Shown: positions 45,720 to 56,454 of the stretch, in pieces | Numbering within the stretch: position 1 is the stretch's first letter | Layout: each line of letters begins with the position of its first letter | NCBI RefSeq assembly: GCF_047511655.1 | Contig: NC_133395.1 | Span: 76,750,158 to 76,814,157, forward strand | Source of the DNA: Castor canadensis | Lineage: Eukaryota; Chordata; Mammalia; Rodentia; Castoridae | Length of the DNA stretch: 64,000 nucleotides | Reading direction: 5' to 3' | The notes under the pieces: model-generated | Database searches by the model: none | What the model saw: only the letters and a program-made list of their open reading frames with translations | What the model was told of the DNA's origin: nothing | Translations under genes and position numbers: made by a program

Positions 45720-47470
45720 ATCATCTTGATTTAGGGGGTTGTATTTTCATAGCATCATTACATGAGAGGCCATTTTTCTTTATGTTGTGGCCTCCATAAT
45801 GGTCCTGATAGACCGCACCACCAGGGGAACCAGGCAAGGTAACATCAGACACACTCCCAAGATTAGGCCCACCACTCGTGTTAGGGTTTTGAATCCACCC
45901 AAGGCAGAGAACCACCTGCCAAACAGACTGTTGGGTCCCATCCTTTCCACATCTGTATGGGTACATGTGCCATCTTTCTAATATTAGTGGCAATTTCTGT
46001 TACTGCTTGATCATTGACATCTATGTGGAGGCAACAGTATGATCGGTTGAACTTGCCACATACTCCCCCTTCCTCTGCTAAAAGATAGTCCAAACCCAGG
46101 TGATTTTGATATATAGGGGCTCGCATTTGGGTTTGTTGCCTGGCCAGTAGCTCCAGGGCAGAAGCGTCTGGTTGGTAATAATTTCCACAACTGCTTGTAA
46201 CCTAATAATTCTGTTGAGCATATAGATAGGAGTCTGGTAACCCCAGCTCCCATCCTGTGCCCAGGTGGCTGGTCCATAGGTCTCAATAATCCTCTGGGGA
46301 GGCCATTCATCTCTCCCCATCCCTATCAGCCCCCCACCTTGAAGTCCCTTTTTATTATAGGCCCCAGAGTTTCATAAAGGGGAACCTTCAGCTGTTCACC
46401 TTGGAGGTTGGGCAAGAGGAAGAACCCAGGCTGGATAACTCCTATAATACAGCTTCTCTCCCAAGTCCTTGGGAGTTTGGTATAAGCTCACTTCCCACAT
46501 ATCCAAAATGACCCATCTGGTGCCCTCCACCACCCCGGGTCAGTATTGGTGAGGTTATTCCAATATATGCCAATTTCAGGGATGCCTCAGAATGGGTTCA
46601 CCTCGCTGGTAGTAGAACAATTTAAGAGGCTGTCATTGGTTGGAGAATCATGACATTGGGAACCATTTTCCAATGGGGGAAATGTCCAATACCATTTAGG
46701 CTTATCACGCCACCAGGTTAGATTAGTCCCATTCCAAAAGAGTACCATTTTACAAGAGGTTTCCCCACCCACTTTTCATACTCTGACCCAATTAGTTTGA
46801 TACATTCTTCCCCAATTACCTCTGATATGAGAATCCAGGTCTGAGATTGTTTACGCTCTTATCTAATTATGATTATCTAATTGTGATTCCACAATAAAAG
46901 TTGGTAGGCATTTAAACTTGTCCCTTTCCAAGTCCATTCCTCACTCATGAGGGTGCCCCTGCACACCCAGAAGTTTGAGACATTTAGTTCTTTAACAACC
47001 CTTTCCATTAGGTCTACAAAAAGATTTTTTCCTGTTGTTGGGAGATCCAATCCTTTGCCTAATCAGTCTCTGATTTTATTATACAGTGGCCCAGTGCTTT
47101 GAGTGGCAACCAGCACCAGTCTGAGTGAGAGTATCTTTGACATCTGGTATGCTGTCTCTCTAACAAGTTGCTCCCAAGCTATGTCCTGGACTCCCCCACA
47201 CTCATAGCTTCCCCAATATCCCAAATATTCTCCCCGCTTTCCATGACAAATATAGCTTGCATTGTTCCCCTTACTCTGGTACTTCCGGTATCACCTACCA
47301 GCAACCTCGCAAACTTGAGGAGTATATGAGCCGATTTAACATCCGACCTGTTGGCGGGTGTATGGTACAAAGTATGGCTGTGCAGTGGTCCCAACAAAGG
47401 CTCTCTTATAACATTCAGTACATGGGGAAAACCTTGCAAGGACCAATCCAAATAGTAAGAGTCCAAGTGT
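45720..47470 (-). pseudogene. Provirus env, broken
   Basis: SU remnants occur at 47466-47179 and 46772-46587 (with N-X-S/T sites such as NGTNLTWW and NDSLLNCS). TM follows: 46320-46078 gives a helical ectodomain stretch, then in another frame 46126-45881 gives [18 protein letters not shown] and a cysteine motif with seven residues between C and CC (CGKFNRSYCC), then an amphipathic segment. A hydrophobic anchor is readable near 45800-45880 in a third frame. Env would mediate receptor binding and membrane fusion; several shifts and stops make this copy non-functional. Confidence 0.88.
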
Positions 47471-47599
47471 ATAGAGGAAAATGGGGGTGTCCCATGTTCG
47501 AGCTTCTGCCATGCATAGACTAGCCAGCTTCTGGAGTAACTAGAGCAGGGTTGTCATCTTGTTGTTTGTGGTCCCCTATTGTTTCCTGGGAAGCAGAGT

Positions 47600-48420
47600 C
47601 CTGTCAAGGAAGGGCACTGACGTTGCAGAGGGTGATCTTACACAGCAAACCCAGATCGGGGATGCACTCCCACTCAAGAGAAGCTGGTTTGCCTCTGCTG
47701 TAGTGGATCCAAGGAGCTATCTCTGTGACTTTAGCTGTGGTAAGGGTAGACAAAATAACAACAAAAGGGCCTTCCCAATGAGGAGAGGCACCCCCTGGCC
47801 TATAAGGGTGTGTGGAAGTTGTCAGGCTGACAGGAAGTCTCTCCCAGATCGTCATTGATCTTTGAGAGAGTCAACCCAAGGACCTGCACCTGCTGCCTCA
47901 AGGTGAGGTCACCTATTTCCATAAGGTCCCCCCTTATGCCATTGATTATGGGGGATGGGCATCCATAAAGGACTTCAAATGGTGAGAACCTGTCTGCCTC
48001 GTAGGACTAGAACTAATCCTTAGTAATGCTATGGGCAGGAATTGATCCCACTGCAGATGGGTCTCCTGACACAGTTTTCCTAACTGTTAATTTTAGGGTT
48101 CTATTCATGCACTCCACTTTTCCTGAATTCTAGGGAGTAGGCAATATGCAACTTCCAGGTGATTCCTAGGCCCTTAGTCATCAACTGTACCAACTCAGCC
48201 ACAAAGGCTGGCCCATTATCTGACCCAATATACACAGGTATTCCAAACTGAGGAATAATTTCCTTTAACAGACATCTGGTCACCTCCTGGGCCTTTTCAG
48301 TCCATGTGGGGAAGGCTTCCACCCATCCTGAGAAGGCACAGACAAACACCAACAGATATTGGCATCCTTGAGACACATGGCATTTCAGTGAAGTCTATGA
48401 TCAAGTTTTCAAGAGCAGTT
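47600..48420 (-). pseudogene. Provirus integrase (pol C-terminus), broken
   Basis: The catalytic core is readable at 48376-48101 (FSGWVEAFPTWTEKA, then IPVYIGSDNGPAF with the second catalytic Asp). The Glu-bearing GKVE segment follows in another frame near 48110. Positions 47855-47604 give the C-terminal GPF-type domain (HWEGPFVVILSTLTTAKV). The N-terminal zinc-binding part is missing, lost with RNase H. Integrase would insert viral DNA. Confidence 0.88.
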
Positions 48421-48589
48421 CCACCAGCACTGTGTGCCTGGGGAGGCGCTCTTGGCCCTTGTCTGAGGTTATTTTTGGCACATAGCCTACCTCTCTCACA
48501 TTCTCCTGTTCTTCCCCCTTTGTGGTTTCATAGAGGGGTTTTGCCAAGAGGGAGTAGTTAGGGATCCAGATTCAACAGAAAACCTGTAG

Positions 48590-49370
48590 CTCCCAAAAAC
48601 TCTCCAATTTGCCAGTGGGTCTTAGGGGCTGGGATGGAACATACAGTTTCTTCTCATGGCCAAACCTGCGTTGCCCCTGGGACAGGTGAAAGCCGAGATA
48701 TTTGACAGTGTTTTAGCAAATCTGGGCCTTTTCCCTAGAGACTTTGTATCCTGCCTCCCATAAAAGAGAAAGGAGAAGGTGCATCCCTTCCATACACTCC
48801 TCCCAAGTTGGTCCAGCCAGCAGGAGGTCATCTATGTACTGGAGGAGTATGCAGCCATGCTGGTCAGCTGAGAAGGCCTTTAGGTTAGATGCCAAGGCAG
48901 ATCTGAAAATAGTGGGCAAATTTTTGAAAACTTGTGGCAACAGAGTCCAGGCTAGTTGCCCCTTTTCCCCAGCTTTGGGATTTTCCCATTAGAAGGCAAA
49001 AATAGTCTGGCTCTGTGGGGCCAGGCAGATGCAGAAGGATGCATCTTTAGGATCTAGGCAGGTAAAAAACTTTGCCTCAGCTGAGGCAAGGCCTAAAAGC
49101 ATGTATGGATTTGGGACTCTGGGGTGCAAAGTGACAGTTGCTGAATTTATTGTGCGGAAATCCTGAACTGGCCTGAAATTCTCAGTTCCCTGTTTCTGGA
49201 CTGGTAATAAGGGGGTGTTCCAGGATGACTGACAAGGTCGGTGAATCCCACGTTTTAAGAGTCTCTCAAAGTGTTTTTGAATTCTGACCTCAGCCTTGCA
49301 AGAAATGGAGTACTGTTTTTGGCTGACAGGGGTGACTCCTGGCTTTAGTTCCACCTCTACTGGGGGCACA
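48590..49370 (-). pseudogene. Provirus reverse transcriptase, broken
   Basis: Frame 49369-48989 covers the fingers and palm start (QKQYSISCKAEVRIQKHFER; LLKRGI; NTPLLPVQK; FRPVQDFRTIN). After a shift, 48940-48713 contains LQYIDDLLLA with the catalytic YIDD at 48827-48838 and the thumb start. Sequence to about 48560 keeps the connection region (GATGFLLNLDP-like). The RNase H domain that should follow is absent, with readable integrase-type sequence beginning within about 150 bases. Confidence 0.9.
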
Positions 49371-49629
49371 TCTCAGGCCACAGCTGGGGGATTATCTTCA
49401 GCCCATATACCTGGAATCTTGAAGGGAAGCTCAGAAATCTCATGAGACCTCACTTCAGTGGCATAGAGCCACCATTCCTCTTCTTGTGCAACCGTGAGGA
49501 TTACAGTCTTTGCCTCAGGTCCTCTCAACTTTAAGGCTGCCCATCAGGCCCACAGGGAAATCAGGGAGACAGAGAAATTCATGCCTTACTTCATGACTCC
49601 CAAGATTGCATCATCTAGCCATTAGGAAA

Positions 49630-49760
49630 GGGAAGCAGACCCAGTCCCCTGTAGCCCCAATAATAGTTGTATGCCTTTTGGAAAGAGGGCCCACTAGTTG
49701 GGTCACAACTGAATGTTCTGTGCCCGTGTCTACCATGAGATCAATGGGTTGGCCTCCTAT
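49630..49760 (-). pseudogene. Provirus protease, partial
   Basis: The minus strand reads KIGGQPIDLMVDTGTEHSVV, with the aspartic protease DTG at 49722-49730, then PLSKRHTTIIGATG. A stop lies just upstream (TGA before MKIGG). The flap and C-terminal parts are degraded. Confidence 0.85.
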
Positions 49761-49959
49761 TTTCATTCAGACCATAGGCTTCTGGGGGCCCAGTAGAATG
49801 GAGCCCAGTCTGTCCTAGTCCTCCTCATAGCCTCATAGCCTTCCAGGCCTGCCAGACTGACAATGTTTTCCTCCCAGGGCATTGGCTCCCCTGCAGGTGG
49901 GCTGATATTTTCCTTCGACAACCTGGCCTCTGCCTCTGGTCTGGGGGGCCCTTTGGGAG

Positions 49960-51555
49960 TCTCTGGCCCATTGGGGGCATTCATTCTTCCAGTGCCCTTT
50001 CTTATTACAGTAGGCACATTGGTTTCACCCTAGTTCTTCCTTAGGGCGGGGGTGTCCTGGGGGCATTTGTCACTGTCCTCAAGGATTACCTTTGCCTCTG
50101 CCTGGATTAGCTCACTGGGGTCCATCTGACTGTCCAGCAAAGACTGCTGCAAGGAGGTCCATTTTCATTTTCATCTTCTTGTTGACCTCCAGCCTAGCCT
50201 CCTGTTCCCAATTGACAAAAACCTTTGTGGTCACCTCCAGAAGCTGGCTGGCGTTCATTTCAGTGAATCCCTGCAGTTTCTGCAATTTTCACCTTATGTC
50301 CCCCTGGGCCTGACCAACAAAAGCAGCATTAATCATCTGCTGGTTTTCAGTGGCTTCTGGATCAAAGAGGGTGTACAAATGAAGGCCTCACACAAATGTT
50401 CATAAAAGTGTCTGGGACTCTCTTCTGGCCCTTGGAGGACTTCTGAGGTTTTACTCATGTTCATGGACTTTTTCCCTCCTTCCTTCATGCCTCCCAATAA
50501 TGCTTCCTGATACAGTCAAGTTGCCAGTAATCTTGGTCATCATTGAGGTTCCAATGGGGGTCTTCCTCAAGAAAATGGGCCTGAGTGTGTGCTTGGGCAT
50601 TTACAGTGTCCTCAGGGGCATGATCTTCAAACTACTTTACAGCTGCCAGTGTTACACAGTTTTGCTCTTCAGTATTAAACAGAGTCAGAAGAAGCTGTTG
50701 ACAGTCTGTCCAGGTGGGTTTGTGAGTCTGGATGATGGACTGCATCAAATCAGTCAGAGCCTGAGGCTTTTCCATGAAGAAGTGGGTATGATGTTTCCAG
50801 TTGAGGAGGTCTGTGGTGGTAAATGCTTGGTAGACAAATGTCCATCCTCTTCCTTGTATGTGGCCTTCCTGGTCACAATACATCGGGCCCTCGGCTTCCC
50901 TTGGGGGCATCTGCAAGGCAAAAGGAGCTGAGGGGAAGAGGTCTCCTCACAGAGACTAGTTTGATGCCCCCAGTCGAATGGGGGATGTGGAGTGAGGACT
51001 GGCACACTCATAGTGGGCATAGGGTCTGTAGAACTTGGGGAGGTCAAGGGACTTGGAGTCTCAGGGGCTTCCAGGCCAGACTTTACAGGTGTGTTTGTCC
51101 CTTGAACTTCCCCTCTGATGTTGGAACTGAATGATGGTGGTATAGGTGGATAAATTGGCACATACAGCAGTGGTATTCCCTCATGCCAGTGTAATTTTTC
51201 TCTCTACACTTGGAAGTTGCATCCACCCTAGCTACCATAATTCTACAGGCCTTTTCCAGGCAGGGCCTTAGCCATGTGGGCTGGCTGAAGACAGCATCCT
51301 GCCAGCAGTCAATATAGGGAAATTGATTTGGGTGCCCAGTCCTTCCTACAATTACCCTATAAACTTCATCAACCACAGTTTTATCTAGTGACCTTTCCGG
51401 AGGCCACCCTACACCAAGAACAGGCCAATCTACTACACAAAGGGCATTAAGCTTGTTAGGAGTTAACTTAACTCCATAGTCTCCATTAAATCCCTTTCTA
51501 AAGTTTTTAACCATACACTCAAAGGGAGTGTTTTTACTCTGATTTCCACCGATCT
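49960..51555 (-). pseudogene. Provirus gag, broken
   Basis: Matrix: the frame entering at 51553 reads GGNQSKNTPFECMVKNF and continues GDYGVKLTPNKLNALC to about 51083, with VGWPPERSLD and QFPYIDCW. Then a Pro-rich stretch (51161-50950), and capsid with FTTTDLLNWKHHTHFF near 50800-50830 and PTWTDCQQLLLTLF near 50690-50730. Nucleocapsid has one zinc knuckle (CAYCNKKGHWKNEC) near 49980-50025. The codon expected to be the start, just before the Gly-Gly that would be myristoylated, reads ATC at 51551-51553. Internal stops and shifts occur between 50340 and 50630. Gag would form the particle. Confidence 0.88.
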
Positions 51556-51559
51556 CCTC

Positions 51560-52263
51560 CCACTACCAGACAGCAAGATAGACACAGAAGGGTAGGGGGG
51601 CTGGAGGAGAGGTAAAGAGGGCCTCTTCTCTGTCACACAAAGGAGAACAATATGTGCCCCATATTGGTGACCTGGACATGGTCACCCAGACGGGAACTGC
51701 ACCTACACAAGGTCCTCACTTGCTTCATCTATCTCCGGCCCTCCTGCCCCCTTGCAGGGATTTAGGCATCTTTTTAGTTGTAGTGAGTCCATATAAACCC
51801 CAGGCTGGAGGCCCTGTTAGGGCTCACCCTTGATCATACGAATTCACCATGGACCAACAGATTAGGATTCCTCCCTCACTTTGCAGCTAGGCTGCATCTC
51901 AGACTTGCAATTTCACACACTCACACAGCACAGTACTTCCACCCCACTGCCTGAACCTGAGAGTCATGATTTCACATCAAAAGGTGGTTACTAGGGTGTC
52001 TTACTGGGAGTTGATCTAGCTCCTCTTTTGCCTCCTGAGGCAGGTCTGAATTGGAACCCAGGTTCTTATCAGTCTGACAGGCAGTGCTTCCCTCGCTACT
52101 TCCTGCACCTCACTGGATTCCATTGTGTGTCTGAGACCCTCACCCTGACTCACCAAGAGGGTGAGTCCCTCCCTGCCAGTGGTCCTGGCAGGATCACTTC
52201 TCCCAGCAGTCTGGAGGACACACCTCGGCGACAAGGGAAGTGAAAAACCACCGTATTCATAAT
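51560..52263 (-). other. Provirus leader region
   Basis: About 700 bases between primer site and gag, GC-rich, without a recognised frame. By position it would hold the packaging signal; no specific structure was resolved. Confidence 0.5.
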
Positions 52264-52281
52264 CCCAGAAGCAAGCCCCCA
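52264..52281 (-). other. Primer-binding site, Pro-tRNA type
   Basis: On the minus strand, five bases after the LTR end, TGGGGGCT is followed by a GGGAT-ending segment. The first eight bases fit the 3' end of tRNA-Pro used by many gammaretroviruses; the middle is mutated. Confidence 0.7.
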
Positions 52282-52286
52282 AGAAA

Positions 52287-52651
52287 TGTTATAGGAAGCT
52301 TGAACAGAGACATGGGACACTGAGGCAAGGAAGCAACATTTTATTGTGCCAGAACAGACTCAGCAGACTCTGTCAAAAGGCTGAGTCCCAAGAACAAGGG
52401 GGCATCACCTTATATACCCTTGCAAGCAGGTTATAGAGGCAAGAAAAACGTTTTACCCACATATGGTTATATGCAATTCTATAGTCTACTTCATCCTAAT
52501 GCTAAGTGCCCCTCTTCCCCTAGTGCTACATGACCCTCTTCAAGTTTGGATTCTTTAAGTTTTATCTCTCTGCTATGCCATCCCTTCCCCACTGCTACTT
52601 TATCAGAACACAGGCCTGTGTGTTTCTTTTCTGGTCCTCCTCCCTGCTGCA
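52287..52651 (-). mobile_element. 5' LTR of the minus-strand provirus
   Basis: About 365 bp, partner of 45316-45676. It keeps a canonical AATAAA (minus-strand GGCACAATAAAATG) and TATA-type GGGTATATAAGG. By eye roughly one position in eight to ten differs from the other LTR. Confidence 0.92.
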
Positions 52652-52872
52652 GCTGGCCTGGAGAGACAGCCCAAAACTGCTGCCCTGGAGAGATAAAGAA
52701 CCACGAAACCTGACAAGGACAATAAAAAGAGCTTCCCTACACCTATTTCCAGACCACACTGCTTGAGACACTCCTCATCTTAAGAGCAGCCTTTTACTTT
52801 CTCTTCCTGTCAAATAAATCTTTCTTACTTTCACCTTTCTGGAGTTCTCTATAGTCAATTCTTTGTTGCATA
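52651..52872 (+). mobile_element. 3' LTR of plus-strand ERV, right part
   Basis: Continues the LTR split at 45315: AGCTGGCCTGGAGAGACAGCC, AGATAAAGAACCACGAAACC, then a CAAATAAATC poly(A) signal near 52811 and an end near TTCTTTGTTGCA. The exact end is uncertain. Confidence 0.65.
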
Positions 52873-52879
52873 GAAAACA

Positions 52880-53780
52880 ACAGCATTGGCTGAGTACAGC
52901 ATATCTGTGCATCAATATGAGAAAAAACATGAAACCTTTGGTTTTCTAAACCTGGTTAAATTTACTTAAGATGCTGTTCTCCAGTTCCATCCATTTACCT
53001 GCAAATGACAAAATTGCATTCTTCTTTGTGGCTGAGTAAAATTCCACTGTATATAAATATTGCATTTTCTTAATCCATTTGTCAGTAGTGGGGCATCTTG
53101 GCTGTTTTCATAGCTTAGCTATTGTGAATAATGCTGCAATAAACATGGGTGTGCAGGCACCTTTTTTGTAACCTGACTTACATTCCTTTGTGTGTGTCCC
53201 TAGGAGTGATATTGCTGGATCATATGGCAGTTCTATTTTTAGTGTTTTGAGGAGCCTCCAAACTGTTTTCCATAGTGGTTGTACTAATTTACATTCCTAC
53301 CAGCAGTGTATGGGGGTTCCTTTTTCCCCACATCCTCACCAACATTTGTTGTTGTTTATGTTCTTGATGGTAGCCATACTAACAGGAGTGAGGAGGAATC
53401 TTAACATGATTTTTATTTGCATTTCCTTTATGGCCAGGGATGTTAAGAATTTCTTTATGTGTTTTTTGGCCATTTGGACTTCTTCCCTTGGAAAAGCTCT
53501 GTTCAGTTCATTTGCCCATTTCTTCTTTGAGTCATTGATTTTTGGGGAGTTTGGTTTTTTGAGTTCCCTGTATATTATGGTTATTAATCCCTTGCCAGAT
53601 GGATAGCTGGCAAAGATTTTCTCCTATTCCGTGGGTGGCCTCTTCAATCTGGTGACCATTTCTTTTGTTGTGCAGAAGCTTTGTTATTTCATGTAGTCTC
53701 ATCTATCAGTTCTTTTTCTTGGTTGCTGAGCCATTTGAGTTCTATTTAGAGAGTTAGTGGCAATTTCCTTTGATGTTTAA
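52880..53780 (-). mobile_element. L1 ORF2 3' end, 5'-truncated
   Basis: Antisense L1: CTGTTCTCCAGTTCCATCC, GGGGCATCTTGGCTG, GGTGTGCAGGCACC, CTCACCAACATTTG and so on, collinear with 33640-34400 of the large minus-strand L1 but clearly diverged. It stops near 53780, where plus-strand L1 begins. Confidence 0.82.
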
Positions 53781-53844
53781 AAATTTTGACCATGATTGTA
53801 CAAACCACATGTGATAAATCCATGACTAATATGGGCTTTCTGTA

Positions 53845-54580
53845 TGGCAGAGACACCTACCCTCCCAGGTTCATTGCAGCACTGTTTACAATAGCCAAGA
53901 TGTGGAACCAACCTAAGTGTCCATTGATGGATGAATGGATAAAGAAATGTGGTATATTTACACAATGGAATATTATTCAGTCAAAAAAGAAGGAACTCCT
54001 GTCATTTGTGGCAACATGGATGGAACTGAGGTCCATTATTTTAAGTGACATAAGCCAGGCATCACATAAAGACTTAAATACTCTGTTCTCCTATCACCAC
54101 TATATGAAGCTGTGGGGTAGTCACCTCCTTGAAACCCAGGTAGATCTAACTAATGCAAATCAAAAATCACATCTATGTTGGGAACATCCTCATAAGCTAA
54201 AAGCTCTTCTATGTAAAGTGCTTAAAATCAAGGACATTGGCCGTTTATGTCTCCTCATTATGTGGAAGGAAGGTAAAAATATTGATCTCATAGAAGTAGA
54301 ATAGTGGTCACCAGAGATGGAAAGGGTTGAGGGGATAGAGGGAGGTTAGACACTGGGTACCAAAATGCAGTTACATGGAAGGAATGAGTTCTAATGCTCC
54401 TAGCACAGTGGAGTAACTGCAGTTTATAATTTATTACATATTTTATAAAGAACTAGAAGAGAGGAGTTTGAAGGTTTCCACCCAAAGATGCTACATGTTT
54501 GAGGAGATAGAAATGCCAAGTGCTCTGATTTGACCATTACACATTGTATTCATGTATCACACTCTACCCCATAAATAATT
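53845..54580 (+). mobile_element. Older L1 ORF2 3' end and 3' UTR, plus strand
   Basis: Plus-strand L1: ATTGCAGCACTGTTTACAATAGCC, GTGTCCATTGATGGATGAATGG, GCAACATGGATGGAACTGAGG, and 3' UTR to about 54580. Interrupted at about 54096-54255 by the unnamed dispersed repeat. The 172-codon frame at 53786-54304 is an L1 relic, not a host gene. Confidence 0.82.
54096..54255 (+). repeat. Unnamed dispersed repeat, copy 2 (inside L1)
   Basis: Aligns with 28272-28432. L1 3'-UTR-type sequence flanks it on both sides (CTCTGTTCTCCTATCACCAC before; TATGTGGAAGG...TTGATCTCATAGAAG after), so it arrived as a unit. Confidence 0.6.
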
Positions 54581-54669
54581 GCTATTGTGTGTTAAATTTT
54601 TTAAATGAAGAGAAACCCTAAGGAAGGGAAGATAGGAAATTTGCAACCATTGTTTGAGGACAGAGATAA

Positions 54670-54855
54670 TTGAATGAATATCAGAGGGTTGGGAGTCCAA
54701 GGCCAGCCCCTGGCAAAAGTGGAAGACCCTATCTGAAAAATAACTACAGCAAAAAAAGCTGGGGGTGTGGTTCAAATGATACAGCAATTGCCTAACAAGT
54801 GCAAGTCCCTGTGTTCAAGCCCCAGTACCACCAAGTGAGTAAGTAAATAAAAAGA
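54670..54855 (+). mobile_element. Composite SINE, 5'-truncated
   Basis: End of a B1 half (AAGGCCAGCCCCTGGCAAAAG...GACCCTATCTGAAAAA) followed by a tRNA-like half (GGGGGTGTGGTTCAAATGATAC...GTTCAAGCCCCAGTACC) and an A-rich tail. Confidence 0.82.
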
Positions 54856-54859
54856 AGAT

Positions 54860-56030
54860 GCTCACAGACTCTCACCCTTAGATATGAAATAAAAAATTTA
54901 ATGGTTAATACCATAGAGGTCTCAAAAGAAAAAAAACAGGATATGAGTAAAAGAAGTGCCAATTAGCTGTTACGTCACAGAAACCTTCACAGATTTGCTT
55001 GTTAACAATCGCTGGTGTGAAGTGAAGTGGACATCTATTGTGTGTGAGATGCTGACTGAGCTAATAATTTACAGCATTTTTCTCCTGTGAGTTCAGTCTT
55101 CTGGGCAGGTTCAACTGGACAGCAAGAGACTCCAATCTGGAGAGAGGGAAATGTGAGACAGTGGAGGAGAGAAGCCAGCAAGTTCCATGCATCACTCACA
55201 CGATGGGTGTGAAGGAGAAATTCAGAAGATTAGGCAAGGAGAAAACCAGGGTAGAGTCTACGCACATTCCAACTTCCCAGCTTTTGTGAGAACCTGGACA
55301 TGCCCTAAGCCCACCCTAGGCTCTCTCTGTAGCTTCCAAACCACTTACTGTCCTCCCTCACCAAACACCTGCCACCCCTTCTAGCAGATTTGCCTGAGAA
55401 GTTTGCTGCTATCATTTCTGCTGATGTCTCACAGAAATGGAAAGTATTTTGGATTTTTTTTAACCCACTCCCAGAAAGCCTTTGAGTCTTGGAAACTTGG
55501 ATTTGTTCAACTTAGAGAAGAAATTTGGGTCTTTGAAGGTGCCCCAAATTTTGAGGAAGAGAAAGCATGACCTCTCCAGCTCAAGAAGGTTGAATCCGCT
55601 GAAGAGAAGTTCTCAAATGCCATCCCAGAACCCATCAGGGTTCCAAAACCTGAATCCACTGAAAGTGGATCAAAACAATTTTTATAATAGCAAATGTAGT
55701 TCAGAGTTTTCAATTTATTCTTTCATGAGTCAGCAGAGATGACAGATTAAAAGTGGAAGCATATATAAGAATTCATCTACCCACTATTAAGGCAGAGGTT
55801 ATGACAAATTGTCATTATCACCCCACCACACTCTTCTCCCTCACTGAGCACCCTCAGCCTTTTCTGTACCTTAAATGTTGGTGCTCCCTAGAATTCTTTT
55901 GAGCCCTGTTTTTTTCTCATTCCTCACTGTCTCCCTGATATTTTCACAACTACCAACTATACACAGTGATGATTTTCAGATCGCCATGTACATATCAGGA
56001 ATCTTCTTCACATAGAGTTTTCTATTAGAA
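54860..56030. other. No gene seen
   Basis: Single-copy-like. At 55575-55670 two short related phrases (TTGAATCCGCTGAA and CTGAATCCACTGAA) give a weak duplication. No domain recognised. Confidence 0.4.
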
Positions 56031-56039
56031 GGCTCTTTT

Positions 56040-56450
56040 TAAATTGACCACATGAACTCCAAATTCAATGTCCAAAACTGAACCCACTGTCTCTCCCTGA
56101 ATCTGCCCTGCTCCTGTAAGCCTGTGTCAATTAGTGCTGCCTAAGCCTGGACCTTGACTCTCCATCACCCTTGCCTCTCATTCAGTCACTCCCCTGGAGA
56201 TTCTACCTGCAAAATATCTCTCCATCCTGTTCCCCTTGGAAGCATACCATCTTTATTCAGGGCAACCACCTGACCCACTTCAGCTAATTCTCAAATGCAG
56301 CCAGAATGGCCTTTCTAAACTCACAGTTTGAACATGTCACTACCTTTGCTTAAAACCTTTCAGTCACCCCCAGAGCAGATCCTGTTTTCCAAGATGCCCA
56401 CAACAATGTGCCCATTCTATGTCCTCTATAATGCTACCCTGCTTGTCTTC
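56040..56450 (+). mobile_element. L2-like LINE fragment
   Basis: GCCAGAATGGCCTTTCTAAA, GAACATGTCACTACCTTTGCTTAAAACC and CAGTCACCCCCAGAGCAG resemble the L2 3' region in order. Degraded. Confidence 0.45.
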
Positions 56451-56454
56451 CATC

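Larger units (their letters stand above)
45316..52650 (-). mobile_element. Gammaretrovirus-like provirus (class I ERV), minus strand
   Basis: A 7.3-kb provirus with two LTRs, primer-binding site, gag, protease, reverse transcriptase, integrase and env in the standard order on the minus strand, plus polypurine tract. All genes carry stops or shifts and part of pol is deleted. It sits inside the 3' LTR of an older plus-strand ERV, with AGCT present at both outer borders (45312-45315 and 52651-52654). One base at the right edge is ambiguous between LTR and duplication. Confidence 0.93.

Noticed and set aside
45720-47470. A co-opted, syncytin-like env gene
   Set aside because: TM and SU are spread over at least three frames with stops; no long intact env frame exists on the minus strand, and the plus-strand env is only a fragment.
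53786-54304. 172-codon frame that could be taken for a host exon
   Set aside because: It translates to L1 ORF2 C-terminal sequence and then runs into a dispersed repeat.
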